A DNA stretch of 64,000 nt from Chryseobacterium culicis (GCF_002979755.1 NZ_PCPP01000002.1:310001-374000); one strand, 5' to 3'; positions 9,268-17,505 are shown, counted from the stretch's first letter. Notes: generated by a model from the sequence alone, not told the origin. Program-made: numbers and translations.

Positions 9268-10338
9268 ATGAGACCTAAAGAATTTTTACAATACACCTAT
9301 ATTTTTCCTATTCTGGCAGTAGGATACTACTTTTTCGGTTTGATGGGAAGTGGTGTTCTTTATGATATTCTTGCCGGTATTTTATTAATCGGAAGTGTTC
9401 TATCGGCAGTACACCATGCTGAAGTAGTTGCTCATAAAGTAGGGGAGCCTTTCGGAACAATTATCCTGGCTCTTTGTATCACCATTATTGAAGTTGCGCT
9501 TATCATCTCGCTGATGGTAGCCGGCGGAGATCAGGCGATCACGCTGGCCAGAGATACCGTTTTTGCTGCTGTAATGCTTATTCTTAACGGAATTCTGGGA
9601 ATATGTATTTTAGTAGGTGGCGTTAAATATCATGAGCAGTTTTTTGCAAGAACCTCTGCAACGACTTATCTGGTAAGTATTGTTTCTATTCTGGTACTTA
9701 CTCTGGTTCTGCCTAATTTTACTTCCAGTGTGAATGGGCCATTCTATAACGAAGCACAGCTTATTTTTATATCAATAGCATGTCTTGTTATCTACGGTGT
9801 CTTTCTGATGGTACAGACGGTAAGGCACAGAAGTTATTTTATCGTTCCTGACGAGCATCCGGAAGAACATTATATTCCTTCATTAACAAAGACTCTTGTA
9901 AGCTTTGGATTTTTGGTTGTTTGCCTTGTCATTGTTGTACTGATGGCAAAAGGACTTTCTGATACGATAGAAGGAATGGTACAAAGCCTAGGAGCTCCAA
10001 AATCTCTGGTAGGGGTAATTATTGCCGCTGTGGTTCTTCTTCCTGAAGGGGTAGCAGCAATTCGTGCCGCAAGAGCCAACCAAATACAGTCCAGTTTAAA
10101 TCTGGCATTAGGATCTGCATTGGCAAGTATTGGTCTTACCATTCCTGCGGTTTCAGCAGTATGTATTATGTATGATATTCCACTGGTACTAGGCCTGGAT
10201 AAAAAAGACATTATCCTGCTTTCTTTATCGGTATTTATCGTAATGCTTTCTTTGAGCCGTGGTAAGACAAATGTTTTGTACGGAACCGTTTTATTGGTAA
10301 ATCTGGCAGCGTATATCTTTACGGTAATCGTTCCTTAA
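9268..10338 (+). CDS. Calcium/proton antiporter (ChaA/CAX type)
   Basis: A 356-residue polytopic inner-membrane protein with about 11 helices in two inverted halves. Each half carries the acidic alpha-repeat of the Ca2+:cation antiporter superfamily: ALCITIIEVALIISLM in the first and VVLLPEGVAAIRAARANQIQ with LNLALGSALASIGLTIP in the second. The closest known group is the ChaA-like proton antiporters that export Ca2+ or Na+ at alkaline pH. It is separated from the upstream gene by 66 AT-rich bases and converges with the haemoglobin gene. Ion specificity is not decided by the sequence. Confidence 0.9.
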   Translation: MRPKEFLQYTYIFPILAVGYYFFGLMGSGVLYDILAGILLIGSVLSAVHHAEVVAHKVGEPFGTIILALCITIIEVALIISLMVAGGDQAITLARDTVFAAVMLILNGILGICILVGGVKYHEQFFARTSATTYLVSIVSILVLTLVLPNFTSSVNGPFYNEAQLIFISIACLVIYGVFLMVQTVRHRSYFIVPDEHPEEHYIPSLTKTLVSFGFLVVCLVIVVLMAKGLSDTIEGMVQSLGAPKSLVGVIIAAVVLLPEGVAAIRAARANQIQSSLNLALGSALASIGLTIPAVSAVCIMYDIPLVLGLDKKDIILLSLSVFIVMLSLSRGKTNVLYGTVLLVNLAAYIFTVIVP

Positions 10339-10423
10339 GAAGGCAAAATAAAATCTTAGATAAAATAAATCCCGGAAATTTATACCCGATATATCGCATC
10401 ACGAACCCCGGATCCCGACCTCA

Positions 10424-10804
10424 CTAAAGTCTTCTTGCCAATTCCATCTTGAATGCCATTAGCTTTGCAATGTTTTCGGATTTGTAGATGGCCATATCTG
10501 CATTTTCTCCTACGAAGTTTTCTTCAATAGTGGTACGCCAAAGCAACAGCCATTGGTCAAAGTGTTTCTGTTCCATAGCCTGTATCTCATTAATTGGGAA
10601 GTGTACACCCATCGGGTTTCCTTTATACGTCATCTGTCCAAAAAGGATAGATTCCCAGAAAGAATACATTTTAGGAAGGTGCTGATCCCAGTCTACTTTA
10701 GCAATATCATTAAAAAAGAAGCCTATAGTCTCATCTTTAACTACTTTGGCATAAAATGAGTTGACAAGATGTTCAATATCTTCTCGTGATTCAAGCTTTT
10801 TCAT
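10424..10804 (-). CDS. Group III truncated haemoglobin
   Basis: A 126-residue globin of the 2-on-2 group III class. The sequence has the group pattern: an N-terminal helix (IEHLVNSFYAKVVKD), FFNDIAKVDWDQHLPKMYSFWESILFG, then MGVHFPINEIQAMEQKHFDQWLLLW with the proximal histidine in KHFDQW. Such globins bind O2, NO or peroxide and are tied to redox or nitrosative stress handling; the physiological role is not fixed. An exact TAAATTTG box (10809-10816) ends four bases before the ATG, so the mRNA may be leaderless. Length is normal for the class. Confidence 0.93.
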   Translation of the reverse strand: MKKLESREDIEHLVNSFYAKVVKDETIGFFFNDIAKVDWDQHLPKMYSFWESILFGQMTYKGNPMGVHFPINEIQAMEQKHFDQWLLLWRTTIEENFVGENADMAIYKSENIAKLMAFKMELARRL

Positions 10805-10808
10805 AGCC

Positions 10809-10816
10809 CAAATTTA
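10809..10816 (-). promoter_or_regulatory. -7 box of truncated haemoglobin gene
   Basis: TAAATTTG on the minus strand exactly matches the Bacteroidota TAnnTTTG element. Its last base is only four bases from the ATG. With the usual 5-8 base distance to the transcription start, the mRNA would begin at or in the start codon. No good TTG -33 box is seen. Confidence 0.55.
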
Positions 10817-11014
10817 GGGTAATTTGTGTAAAGGATTCCCATCGGTAAATTGATAAATTTCATATAAACAGTATTTTACAACTCATTCCACCAAAACATA
10901 TAACCGGAAAATGAAAAATTAGGAAACATTAAAATTTGATTAATTCACAAAAAAACGCCTTGAAAGAATATGATTTTTGTAAATTTAATTATTAAACACT
11001 AAAAAATTATTAAA

Positions 11015-12007
11015 ATGAATAAAAAAATCAATTCTGTTTTGATTCTTTTATTAGCATTTTCAGTATCATGTTCAAGGGATGAAGTGAGTTCTATGAATGA
11101 TGATCCGGAAAAAATAAATTATGCTGATACAAAGAGTGCACATTTGACACAGGCAGAGATGCTTCAGAAAGGCTGGACAGTTGTAGATGAGTTTAAATTG
11201 CCAGGGAATAACAATCTGGGGGTAAACTATACTTCTACCCATGAAGAGCGTGAAATTCCTTTTAAACCTAATCACCTGAAAGATATGGGATATGATGTTA
11301 GTTTTTCCGGAGAAAGAACGAGATTGAAAAATGTTTTTGCCTACTCTGGCCAGGTTCCGGATGGAATTATATTTAATCCTGATCTTTCTGTAGACGGAGA
11401 TGTTCGGAATACGGCTCCTAATCCTAATGTTTCCATTGTTTTAGGAACACCTGAGGTAAACATAAAAACAAACGGAGTAGATTTACCGGATAATTCCTAC
11501 ACCACGGAGGCTATCAATAATGGAGATAGAGAAAGTGAAATTACAGTAACCTATTCCTATAAAAAGGGATATTCTACTTCCTGGAAGCGCACTGTCTCAG
11601 GCTCATTTGAAGTGGCAGCATCCGTATCTGTTGATATTCCGTTAGTGGCAAAAGCTTCTGCCAGCACAAAAGTTGTTGTAGGAGGAGATACAACGGAAGG
11701 CACAGAAACCTCCGAAGAAATTACCGAGACCAGCAGCTATAAGACCATCGTGCCGGCTCATTCTAAAAAAAGTATTTCTATTCTGACGAAATTAAAAGGG
11801 TCTTCTGTTGAATACTTTGTACCAATGAAATTGACCGGAAGATTACAGGCCAACTTTCCTTCTCCGGTAGATGGACATTATTATTGGGCTTTTCCTATTG
11901 AAAACTTCCCTGATTTTCTTTCCAATGTACATGGAGAGTCGGGGGTTGTAAAATCTGTAAGCAATGTAAGTGTTACTGTTATGGAATCACCTGCGCAAAA
12001 GATATAA
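11015..12007 (+). CDS. Aerolysin/ETX-MTX2-like lipoprotein
   Basis: A 330-residue lipoprotein (LLAFSVSC, Cys19). The C-terminal two thirds show the hallmarks of the aerolysin-type beta-pore fold: long alternating Ser/Thr-rich strands (TVTYSYKKGYSTSWKRTVSG, SFEVAASVSVDIP), a Thr/Glu-rich hairpin (GDTTEGTETSEEITETSSY, about 227-245) that fits the membrane-insertion loop, then VPAHSKKSISILTKLKGSSV and a strand ending FPSPVDGHYYWAFP. The family includes epsilon toxin and MTX2. Lipidation would hold it on a membrane, so its target is unclear: toxin, predation, or envelope role. It stands alone between the haemoglobin and K+ channel genes and ends at a strong terminator. The fold call is from pattern, without a database search. 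Confidence 0.68.
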   Translation: MNKKINSVLILLLAFSVSCSRDEVSSMNDDPEKINYADTKSAHLTQAEMLQKGWTVVDEFKLPGNNNLGVNYTSTHEEREIPFKPNHLKDMGYDVSFSGERTRLKNVFAYSGQVPDGIIFNPDLSVDGDVRNTAPNPNVSIVLGTPEVNIKTNGVDLPDNSYTTEAINNGDRESEITVTYSYKKGYSTSWKRTVSGSFEVAASVSVDIPLVAKASASTKVVVGGDTTEGTETSEEITETSSYKTIVPAHSKKSISILTKLKGSSVEYFVPMKLTGRLQANFPSPVDGHYYWAFPIENFPDFLSNVHGESGVVKSVSNVSVTVMESPAQKI

Positions 12008-12030
12008 AAATACCTTTAAAGCATATTGTA

Positions 12031-12064
12031 AACAGCAGAAATTCAGAATTTCTGCTGTTTTTTT
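12031..12064 (+). terminator. Rho-independent terminator after aerolysin-like gene
   Basis: A perfect 13-bp stem (AACAGCAGAAATT with its complement) with loop CAG spans 12031-12059 and runs into a T tract to 12064. Confidence 0.9.
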
Positions 12065-12251
12065 GAGTAGAAGTTCCATAAAGACCCATGGGAAAGTAAT
12101 CTCTAATGATTCCTGAAAAGCATAGGTATCTTAATAGATTCTATTCTTAACTTTGCTTTTTAAATATCTATATGTTGAAGGGGAGAGCTGAGCAGTAACT
12201 GGCTTACTGTAGAATAAAATCATAATATAAGATCGTTAAAATGATTAAAAA

Positions 12252-13223
12252 ATGACAGGAGGATTCAGAAAAAAGATCCGTCAGAAAAATGCGGAAAACA
12301 GTGGTTTCGGAACTAATGCATCCGGAAGGTTCATCAATAAAGACGGTCTCCCGAATGTTAAGAGAACAGGGGTAAATGTTTTCAACAGATTAAGCTGGTA
12401 TCATACCATGCTGAATTTGTCTTCATTTCGCTTTATTTCTTATTTGGTTATCGCTTATATTCTCATTAATCTCGTATTTGCCATGATCTATTACCTGATT
12501 GGAGTAGAGCATCTTACGGGAATCGACAAGAGTGATCCGTTAAATGAGTTTATCGATGTGTTTTTCTTCAGTTCTCAGACTTTTACCACCGTTGGATATG
12601 GGCGAATAGCACCGGTAGGTTTTTTGGCAAGTCTTGTGGCTACTTTTGAAGCTTTTCTGGGATTGCTTACCTTTGCCATTGCAACGGGTCTTTTTTACGG
12701 AAGATTTTCAAGACCGCGGGCATATCTTAGATTTTCTGATATTGCAGTAATTGCACCTTTTCAGGAATCTTCAGCATTAATGTTCAGGCTTGCTCCTTAC
12801 AAAAACAATGCATTGACGGATGCAGATGTTATTGTATCTGCGGCCATTGAGGTGATAGAAAACGGAATTGCCAAAAGTAACTTTTACAGGCTTAATACAC
12901 AGATGAGTAAGATTAATACATTAGCGCTCAACTGGACTGTAGTTCATAAAATTGATGAAAACTCTCCGTTTTATGGTTTTTCCGAAGAGGATTTTGAAAA
13001 CACAGATATTGAACTTATTGTACAGGTTCGTGCATTTGATGAAGTATTTTCAAATACCGTGGTTCAGAGGTCTTCATATACGACAGGAGAAATTATATAT
13101 GGAGCGAAATTTGTCCCGATGTATTATCCTAACAAAGAAAATCTCTCAACAGTTTTGGATCTGGATAAAATCAATGAATATAAAAAAGAAAAACTTCCGG
13201 ACTTAGTGGCAAATAAAGAATAA
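12252..13223 (+). CDS. KirBac-type inward-rectifier K+ channel
   Basis: A 323-residue channel protein. Two membrane helices (about 58-80 and 130-150) flank a pore loop with the selectivity filter TTVGYGRIAP. The C-terminal half is the immunoglobulin-like cytoplasmic domain of Kir channels (PRAYLRFSDIAVIAPFQ, SALMFRLAPYKNNAL, LNWTVVHKIDENSP). The fold is shared with KirBac1.1 and eukaryotic Kir channels. The N-terminus is basic with the slide-helix region FNRLSWYHTML just before TM1. It abuts the YkgJ-like gene with no gap (TAAATG), so the two are co-translated. The gating ligand is unknown. Confidence 0.92.
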   Translation: MTGGFRKKIRQKNAENSGFGTNASGRFINKDGLPNVKRTGVNVFNRLSWYHTMLNLSSFRFISYLVIAYILINLVFAMIYYLIGVEHLTGIDKSDPLNEFIDVFFFSSQTFTTVGYGRIAPVGFLASLVATFEAFLGLLTFAIATGLFYGRFSRPRAYLRFSDIAVIAPFQESSALMFRLAPYKNNALTDADVIVSAAIEVIENGIAKSNFYRLNTQMSKINTLALNWTVVHKIDENSPFYGFSEEDFENTDIELIVQVRAFDEVFSNTVVQRSSYTTGEIIYGAKFVPMYYPNKENLSTVLDLDKINEYKKEKLPDLVANKE

Positions 13224-13712
13224 ATGAATTTAGATTTTTATAAAAAACAGGCTATACAAAAGCAGAAAGAACACAAGAAATTTCTGGACGGATTAAAGAA
13301 AAAACCGCCCAAAAATCTTGATTATATAGTACAGGAAACGCATGATGAAGTTTTTGAGGAAATAGACTGCTTACAATGTGCCAATTGCTGCAAAACAACC
13401 GGTCCTCTTTATATCGAAAAGGATATTGAGAGAATTTCCAAACATCTCCGAATGAAGTCCGCAGATTTTGAAGCCAAGTTTTTAAGAGTAGACGAAGACA
13501 ATGATAAAGTATTGCAAAATCTTCCCTGTTTTTTCCTGAATAGTGATAATACCTGTTCTATCTATGAGGTAAGACCGAAAGCCTGTCGGGAATACCCTCA
13601 TACAGACCGTAAGAAGATCTATCAGATTAATAATTTGATGCTGAAAAATACAGTAATCTGCCCGGCTGCATTTGAATTCGTAGAAAAAATGATGAAGAAT
13701 ATAACGAAGTAG
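13224..13712 (+). CDS. YkgJ-family cysteine cluster protein
   Basis: A 162-residue soluble protein with the YkgJ (CxxCxxCC) zinc/iron-chelating signature: CLQCANCCKTTGPLYI, then CFFLNSDNTCSIYEVRPKAC and a late Cys in VICPAAF. The Cys set suggests a metal or Fe-S site, but no reaction is known for the family. It begins directly after the K+ channel stop codon. The N-terminal 30 residues are Lys-rich and probably helical. The operon with the channel gives no obvious functional link. Confidence 0.88.
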   Translation: MNLDFYKKQAIQKQKEHKKFLDGLKKKPPKNLDYIVQETHDEVFEEIDCLQCANCCKTTGPLYIEKDIERISKHLRMKSADFEAKFLRVDEDNDKVLQNLPCFFLNSDNTCSIYEVRPKACREYPHTDRKKIYQINNLMLKNTVICPAAFEFVEKMMKNITK

Positions 13713-13719
13713 ATTTAAA

Positions 13720-13865
13720 GGAGGGAAGCAGGAAGATGGGAACGGGAAGCTCTCGTCGCAAATAATAAAACTATTATTTCTTTAATTTTAAACTCAACTA
13801 AAACAACCTATTGAATTGTTATTTCCACCTTAAAACTTCCAGCCTCCAGCTTCAATCTTCCAGCC
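13720..13865. repeat. Interspersed GGAAG-rich inverted repeat region
   Basis: The left arm has repeated GAAG units (GGGAAGCAGGAAGATGGGAA near 13723-13742, then CGGGAAGC), and the right arm near 13836-13864 has the complementary CTTCCAG repeats (ACTTCCAGCCTCCAGC, then CAATCTTCCAG). Between them lies AT-rich sequence. No coding frame is convincing. It resembles dispersed intergenic repeats I associate with Chryseobacterium-like genomes; copy number cannot be judged from one window. Confidence 0.5.
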
Positions 13866-13991
13866 GAATTCACTAATGTCATTTTTGCAAATTCCTCTTA
13901 AATAATTATAAAGTACGTTAAATAAGATATATACACATAATTTTATAAATGATGCCTCGTTTAAGTTAAACAATCATTTAAATATTACATT

Positions 13992-14291
13992 ATGAAAAAG
14001 TTATTTTTAACGGCAGCGTTTACATTAGTCGGAGTAATCGCAGTATCAGCACAATCAACACCACAAAAGCCAGCCGATACTTCTACTAATAATCCAGCGA
14101 CAACTCAAACCCAACCGAATACACAGACTACAAGTCCTTCGGATCCAAAGACTCAACAGGAAAAATCGCCTGCAACTACTATGGAGACTGCTCCGGCAAC
14201 TGATCCATCAGTAAGTACAACCCCTACGGATGCTACTAAGCCAGCCGATACTCCTAAAGAGGAAAAGAAAGACAAGAAAAAGAAAAAGTAA
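13992..14291 (+). CDS. Small secreted Thr/Pro-rich protein with Lys tail
   Basis: A 99-residue protein with a clear signal peptide (LTAAFTLVGVIAVSAQ, cleavage after about residue 20). The mature part is low-complexity Thr, Pro, Ser, Ala and Gln, and the last 12 residues are almost all Lys, Glu and Asp (PKEEKKDKKKKK). Such sequence should be disordered. It is a single gene followed by a strong terminator. No family is recognised, and composition makes homology searches unreliable. The signal peptide and terminator support it as real. Confidence 0.75.
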   Translation: MKKLFLTAAFTLVGVIAVSAQSTPQKPADTSTNNPATTQTQPNTQTTSPSDPKTQQEKSPATTMETAPATDPSVSTTPTDATKPADTPKEEKKDKKKKK

Positions 14292-14316
14292 AAGCACTTT
14301 AGCAAACACTAGTCGG

Positions 14317-14348
14317 AATCCTGAAATCTTGTATTTCAGGATTTTTTT
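14317..14348 (+). terminator. Terminator after small secreted protein
   Basis: Stem AATCCTGAAAT (14317-14327) pairs with ATTTCAGGATT (14333-14343), followed by eight T's. The stop codon of the convergent DUF1801 gene lies inside the right arm. Confidence 0.88.
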
Positions 14349-14704
14349 TGTTCAATTTCTGCCACTTTGAATAGGACTATTTTACGGACAAGATCCAGCG
14401 GAAGATTTTCATCCATAGGAAGTTGAACTGCCCCTTTGGAAAATTTATATTTTCTTTCCTCAAAATCTTTTTCAAAATTAGAAATCCCTTCAGCTCCGGG
14501 ATAGAACCCAATATGCTTTTTGTACCCTGCAAAATAAACTAAAGGTTTTCCTTTATACCTGAAAGCCGGCATTTGATATCCTATGTATTCTTCCAGATCC
14601 GGAACTTGTAAATGAATTGCTTTTCTGAGCTCAAGCAGTTTTTCCTGTACTTCTATTGGGAACAGAAGAATGTATTCATCAATACTCTTAAAGGTGTTTA
14701 TCAT
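14336..14704 (-). CDS. DUF1801 (YdhG-like) protein
   Basis: A 122-residue DUF1801 protein, as shown by FKSIDEYILLFP, LLELRKAIHLQVPDLEEYIGYQMPAF (interrupted here only for quoting), KGKPLVYFAGYKKHIGFYPG and the C-terminal FSKGAVQLPMDENLPLDLV. Some relatives (frataxin-like Fra/YdhG) are called iron chaperones. The open frame extends to 14818, but the extension reads through two terminator-like hairpins and has no family match, so ATG 14704 is chosen. A hairpin with T tract (14720-14744) ends 15 bases before this start, an unusual place. Confidence 0.82.
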   Translation of the reverse strand: MINTFKSIDEYILLFPIEVQEKLLELRKAIHLQVPDLEEYIGYQMPAFRYKGKPLVYFAGYKKHIGFYPGAEGISNFEKDFEERKYKFSKGAVQLPMDENLPLDLVRKIVLFKVAEIEQKKS

Positions 14705-14719
14705 TACATAAAAATAAAA

Positions 14720-14744
14720 AAAGCGCGGCATATAGCCGCGCTTT
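14720..14744 (-). terminator. Terminator-like hairpin just upstream of the DUF1801 start
   Basis: A perfect 10-bp GC-rich stem (AAAGCGCGGC with GCCGCGCTTT) and five-base loop. On the minus strand it is followed by a long T-rich run (14719-14706) reaching the DUF1801 ATG at 14704. It may insulate DUF1801 from gdhA or act as an attenuator. Confidence 0.75.
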
Positions 14745-14797
14745 CTCCTTTCACTTTTTACTTTTTTCCCATTATCCCGGGAACAGGCTATATCAAA

Positions 14798-14823
14798 AAA
14801 GGTCGGGACTTTTCCCAACCTTT
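14798..14823 (-). terminator. Terminator of gdhA
   Basis: Reading the minus strand, AAAGGTTGGGA pairs with TCCCGACCTTT (one G-U pair) around a four-base loop and runs into TTTT. It starts 11 bases after the gdhA stop codon. Confidence 0.85.
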
Positions 14824-14833
14824 GTTTTTTTTG

Positions 14834-16192
14834 TTACACAACTCCTTGAGCTAACATTGCTTCTGCTACTTTTACGAAGCCTGCAATATTGGCACCTTTT
14901 ACGTAGTTTACATAACCGTCTTCGTCTTTTCCATAGTCTCTACAAGCTTTGTGAATACCAATCATGATTTCTTTTAATCTTGCATCAACTTCTTCAGAAG
15001 TCCAGTTAAGACGGATAGAGTTCTGAGTCATTTCTAATCCTGATGTAGCAACACCTCCAGCGTTGGAAGCCTTACCAGGAGAGAATAACACTTTATTGTC
15101 TAAGAAATAGTTGATGGCGTCTAGTGTAGAAGGCATGTTAGCCGCTTCAGTTACACAAACACATCCGTTTTCAACTAATTTTCTTGCGTCATCTAAATCT
15201 AATTCGTTTTGAGTTGCAGAAGGGAAGGCAACATCACACTTCACATCCCAAGGACGTTTTCCTGCATGGAACTCAGCAGATGGATATTTTTTAGCATAGT
15301 CTTCCGCTCTGTTGTTTCCTGAAGATCTAAGTTCTAATAAATAATCGATCTTTTCTCCGCTGATACCGTCTTTATCATAGATATATCCGTCAGGACCAGA
15401 GATGGTTACTACTTTAGCCCCTAGCTCAGTCGCTTTTTTGATAACTCCCCAAGCTACGTTTCCGAAACCTGATACTGTTACTATTTTATCCTGGAAATTC
15501 TGTCCGATAGTTTTAAGCATTTGCTCTGCGAAGTATACTACACCGTATCCTGTAGCTTCAGGACGGATTAATGAACCTCCGTAAGCAAGACCTTTTCCTG
15601 TAAGAACTCCTGTAAACTCGTTTCTGATTTTCTTGTACTGTCCGAATAAATATCCGATTTCTCTCGCTCCAACACCGATATCTCCCGCAGGTACGTCTGT
15701 TTCAGGACCGATGTGCTTGCATAATTCTGTCATGAAAGCCTGGCAGAAACGCATTACTTCCATATCAGATTTTCCTTGTGGATCGAAATCTGAACCTCCT
15801 TTACCACCTCCCATTGGAAGAGTTGTCAAAGAGTTTTTAAATACCTGTTCGAAAGCTAAGAATTTAAGAACGGATAAGTTTACTGTAGGATGGAAACGGA
15901 TTCCTCCTTTGTATGGTCCAATAGCAGAGTTCATTTGAATTCTGAAACCTCTGTTAACCTGAATCTCTCCTTTATCATCAACCCATGGAACTCTGAAAAT
16001 AATAATTCTTTCAGCTTCAGCCATTCTTTCAAGCAGCTTCATTCCGGTATATTCTTTTTTAGTAGCAATGAATGGAATTACGGTTACGGCAACTTCTTTT
16101 ACAGCCTGTAAAAATTCCGGTTCGTTAGGATTTTTTGCTTCAATTTTTGCAATAAACTCTTGGATTTTCTGGTCAATATTATATTGTTCCAT
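14834..16192 (-). CDS. gdhA: Glutamate dehydrogenase (probably NADP-dependent)
   Basis: A 452-residue hexameric-type glutamate dehydrogenase converting 2-oxoglutarate and ammonium to glutamate. Seen are the substrate domain with RGFRIQMNSAIGPYKGGIRFH, the catalytic Lys in LPMGGGKGGSDFDPQGKSD, the D-rich DVPAGDIGVGAREIGY loop, and the Rossmann nucleotide motif VSGFGNVAWG (G-x-G-x-x-A/G). Length and the N-terminal region match the E. coli-like NADP class. It is monocistronic, with its own promoter (16219-16248) and terminator. It supplies the main ammonium assimilation route. Confidence 0.95.
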   Translation of the reverse strand: MEQYNIDQKIQEFIAKIEAKNPNEPEFLQAVKEVAVTVIPFIATKKEYTGMKLLERMAEAERIIIFRVPWVDDKGEIQVNRGFRIQMNSAIGPYKGGIRFHPTVNLSVLKFLAFEQVFKNSLTTLPMGGGKGGSDFDPQGKSDMEVMRFCQAFMTELCKHIGPETDVPAGDIGVGAREIGYLFGQYKKIRNEFTGVLTGKGLAYGGSLIRPEATGYGVVYFAEQMLKTIGQNFQDKIVTVSGFGNVAWGVIKKATELGAKVVTISGPDGYIYDKDGISGEKIDYLLELRSSGNNRAEDYAKKYPSAEFHAGKRPWDVKCDVAFPSATQNELDLDDARKLVENGCVCVTEAANMPSTLDAINYFLDNKVLFSPGKASNAGGVATSGLEMTQNSIRLNWTSEEVDARLKEIMIGIHKACRDYGKDEDGYVNYVKGANIAGFVKVAEAMLAQGVV

Positions 16193-16218
16193 ATATTAAG
16201 GTTGAATATTATTGTCAA

Positions 16219-16248
16219 CAAATTTAATTTTTTTTTCAAGATTCACAA
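16219..16248 (-). promoter_or_regulatory. gdhA promoter
   Basis: On the minus strand TTG (16248-16246), 19 bases, then TAAATTTG (16226-16219): a full match to the Bacteroidota -33/-7 promoter. The predicted start gives a leader of about 20 bases. Confidence 0.75.
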
Positions 16249-16382
16249 CACTATATTTTAACATTGTTAAAAATTAAATAATAATGTTTCGTAATATTAT
16301 TAAATTGATAATTTATGTTTAAAATTTATTAAAAATGAAATGTTATGTGTGAAATAATGCAGTATTAAGAAATCGTTAAATC

Positions 16383-17492
16383 TTAAATTGCGATAAATTG
16401 CCTCCCGGAAAATGATTTTACTTTCCCTAAAAGTTCCAATTCCAAAATTATTGGTAAGATTTTGTGAGTAGAGAGATCAATCTTCTGAGAAAGATCATCT
16501 AAAGAAATCTGTGGATAGTCTTTAATCGACTGATATATTAAATCCTGATTGTCAGTTAATTGTATGGTAATCTCGTGATGAGGAAATAACTCTTCCATTT
16601 TTTCTTTTGGATCATTAAATCCAAGTATATTAATAAGATCTTTGATCGTTGAAATTGCAGTTGCTTTATTATGGAAAATCAGCTGGTTACAGCCTTGGCT
16701 GCAAGGGTCTGTAATCTTTCCGGGCAGTGCAAAAACATCACGGTTGTAATCATTGGCAAATGCTGCTGTACTTACCGAGCCTCCTCCAAAACCGGTTTCT
16801 ACTACAATCGTTGCCGGAGATAGTCCTGCCACAATTCGGTTTCTCTGGATGAAGTTTTCCCGGTCAGGTTTTCTGCCGGAGCTGAACTCTGTTATTAATG
16901 CGCCTCCTTCCTGCAAAATTTTCTCAGAAAGCTTTCTGTTTTTTGCGGGATATAAATGCTGGAAACCATGAGCAAGAACAGCTACAGTAGGTTTTTGGTG
17001 ACGAATAGACTGCTCATGAACTTCTTTGTCGATACCCAGAGCCAGACCGCTTACGGATGTATATCCTGAAGATTGTGTGGCTTCGAAGAAATCCTGAATG
17101 AATTGCTTTCCATAAGATGTCATATTTCGGGTTCCTACAATGCTTACTTTTGGCTGGGTATCGTCCATACTTCCTTTTTGGTAAAGAATAGCGGGTGCAT
17201 CATTACATTCATTAAGGAGGAAAGGTGTTTCTTTAAGATGTTTTAGCCTGATCCGGATATTATTTTTTTCGCAAAAATTTAATTCTTCTTCTGCGAATTT
17301 CAAATGAGATTTATTTCCAATGTCTGAAACTGTTCTTTGTCCTATTCCTTCCAGTTTTTTATACTCATTTCTGGCTCTTTTCCAGGCTTCCTGAGCACTG
17401 CCAAAAGTTCGGACCAGTTTATGAAAATGAATGTCGCCAATATGGCTGCATTCGCGGAGGGCGATTGCATAGAGATGTTCTTCGGAAATCAT
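16383..17492 (-). CDS. dprA: DNA processing protein DprA
   Basis: A 369-residue DprA, the single-strand DNA binding protein that loads RecA on incoming DNA in natural transformation. The N-terminal helical part (HhH-like, LEGIGQRTVSDIG) precedes the extended Rossmann domain: VSIVGTRNMTSYG, VSGLALGIDKEVHE, LAHGFQHLYPAKNR, GGALITEFSSGRKP, FIQRNRIVAGLSPATIVVE and a VFALPG end. The C-terminal 65 residues form the winged-helix (DML1-like) domain. It follows the rhomboid gene by 33 bases and has an exact TACATTTG box just upstream. DprA is common in non-competent bacteria too. Confidence 0.95.
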   Translation of the reverse strand: MISEEHLYAIALRECSHIGDIHFHKLVRTFGSAQEAWKRARNEYKKLEGIGQRTVSDIGNKSHLKFAEEELNFCEKNNIRIRLKHLKETPFLLNECNDAPAILYQKGSMDDTQPKVSIVGTRNMTSYGKQFIQDFFEATQSSGYTSVSGLALGIDKEVHEQSIRHQKPTVAVLAHGFQHLYPAKNRKLSEKILQEGGALITEFSSGRKPDRENFIQRNRIVAGLSPATIVVETGFGGGSVSTAAFANDYNRDVFALPGKITDPCSQGCNQLIFHNKATAISTIKDLINILGFNDPKEKMEELFPHHEITIQLTDNQDLIYQSIKDYPQISLDDLSQKIDLSTHKILPIILELELLGKVKSFSGRQFIAI

Positions 17493-17505
17493 GTGTGTTT
17501 TTTTT

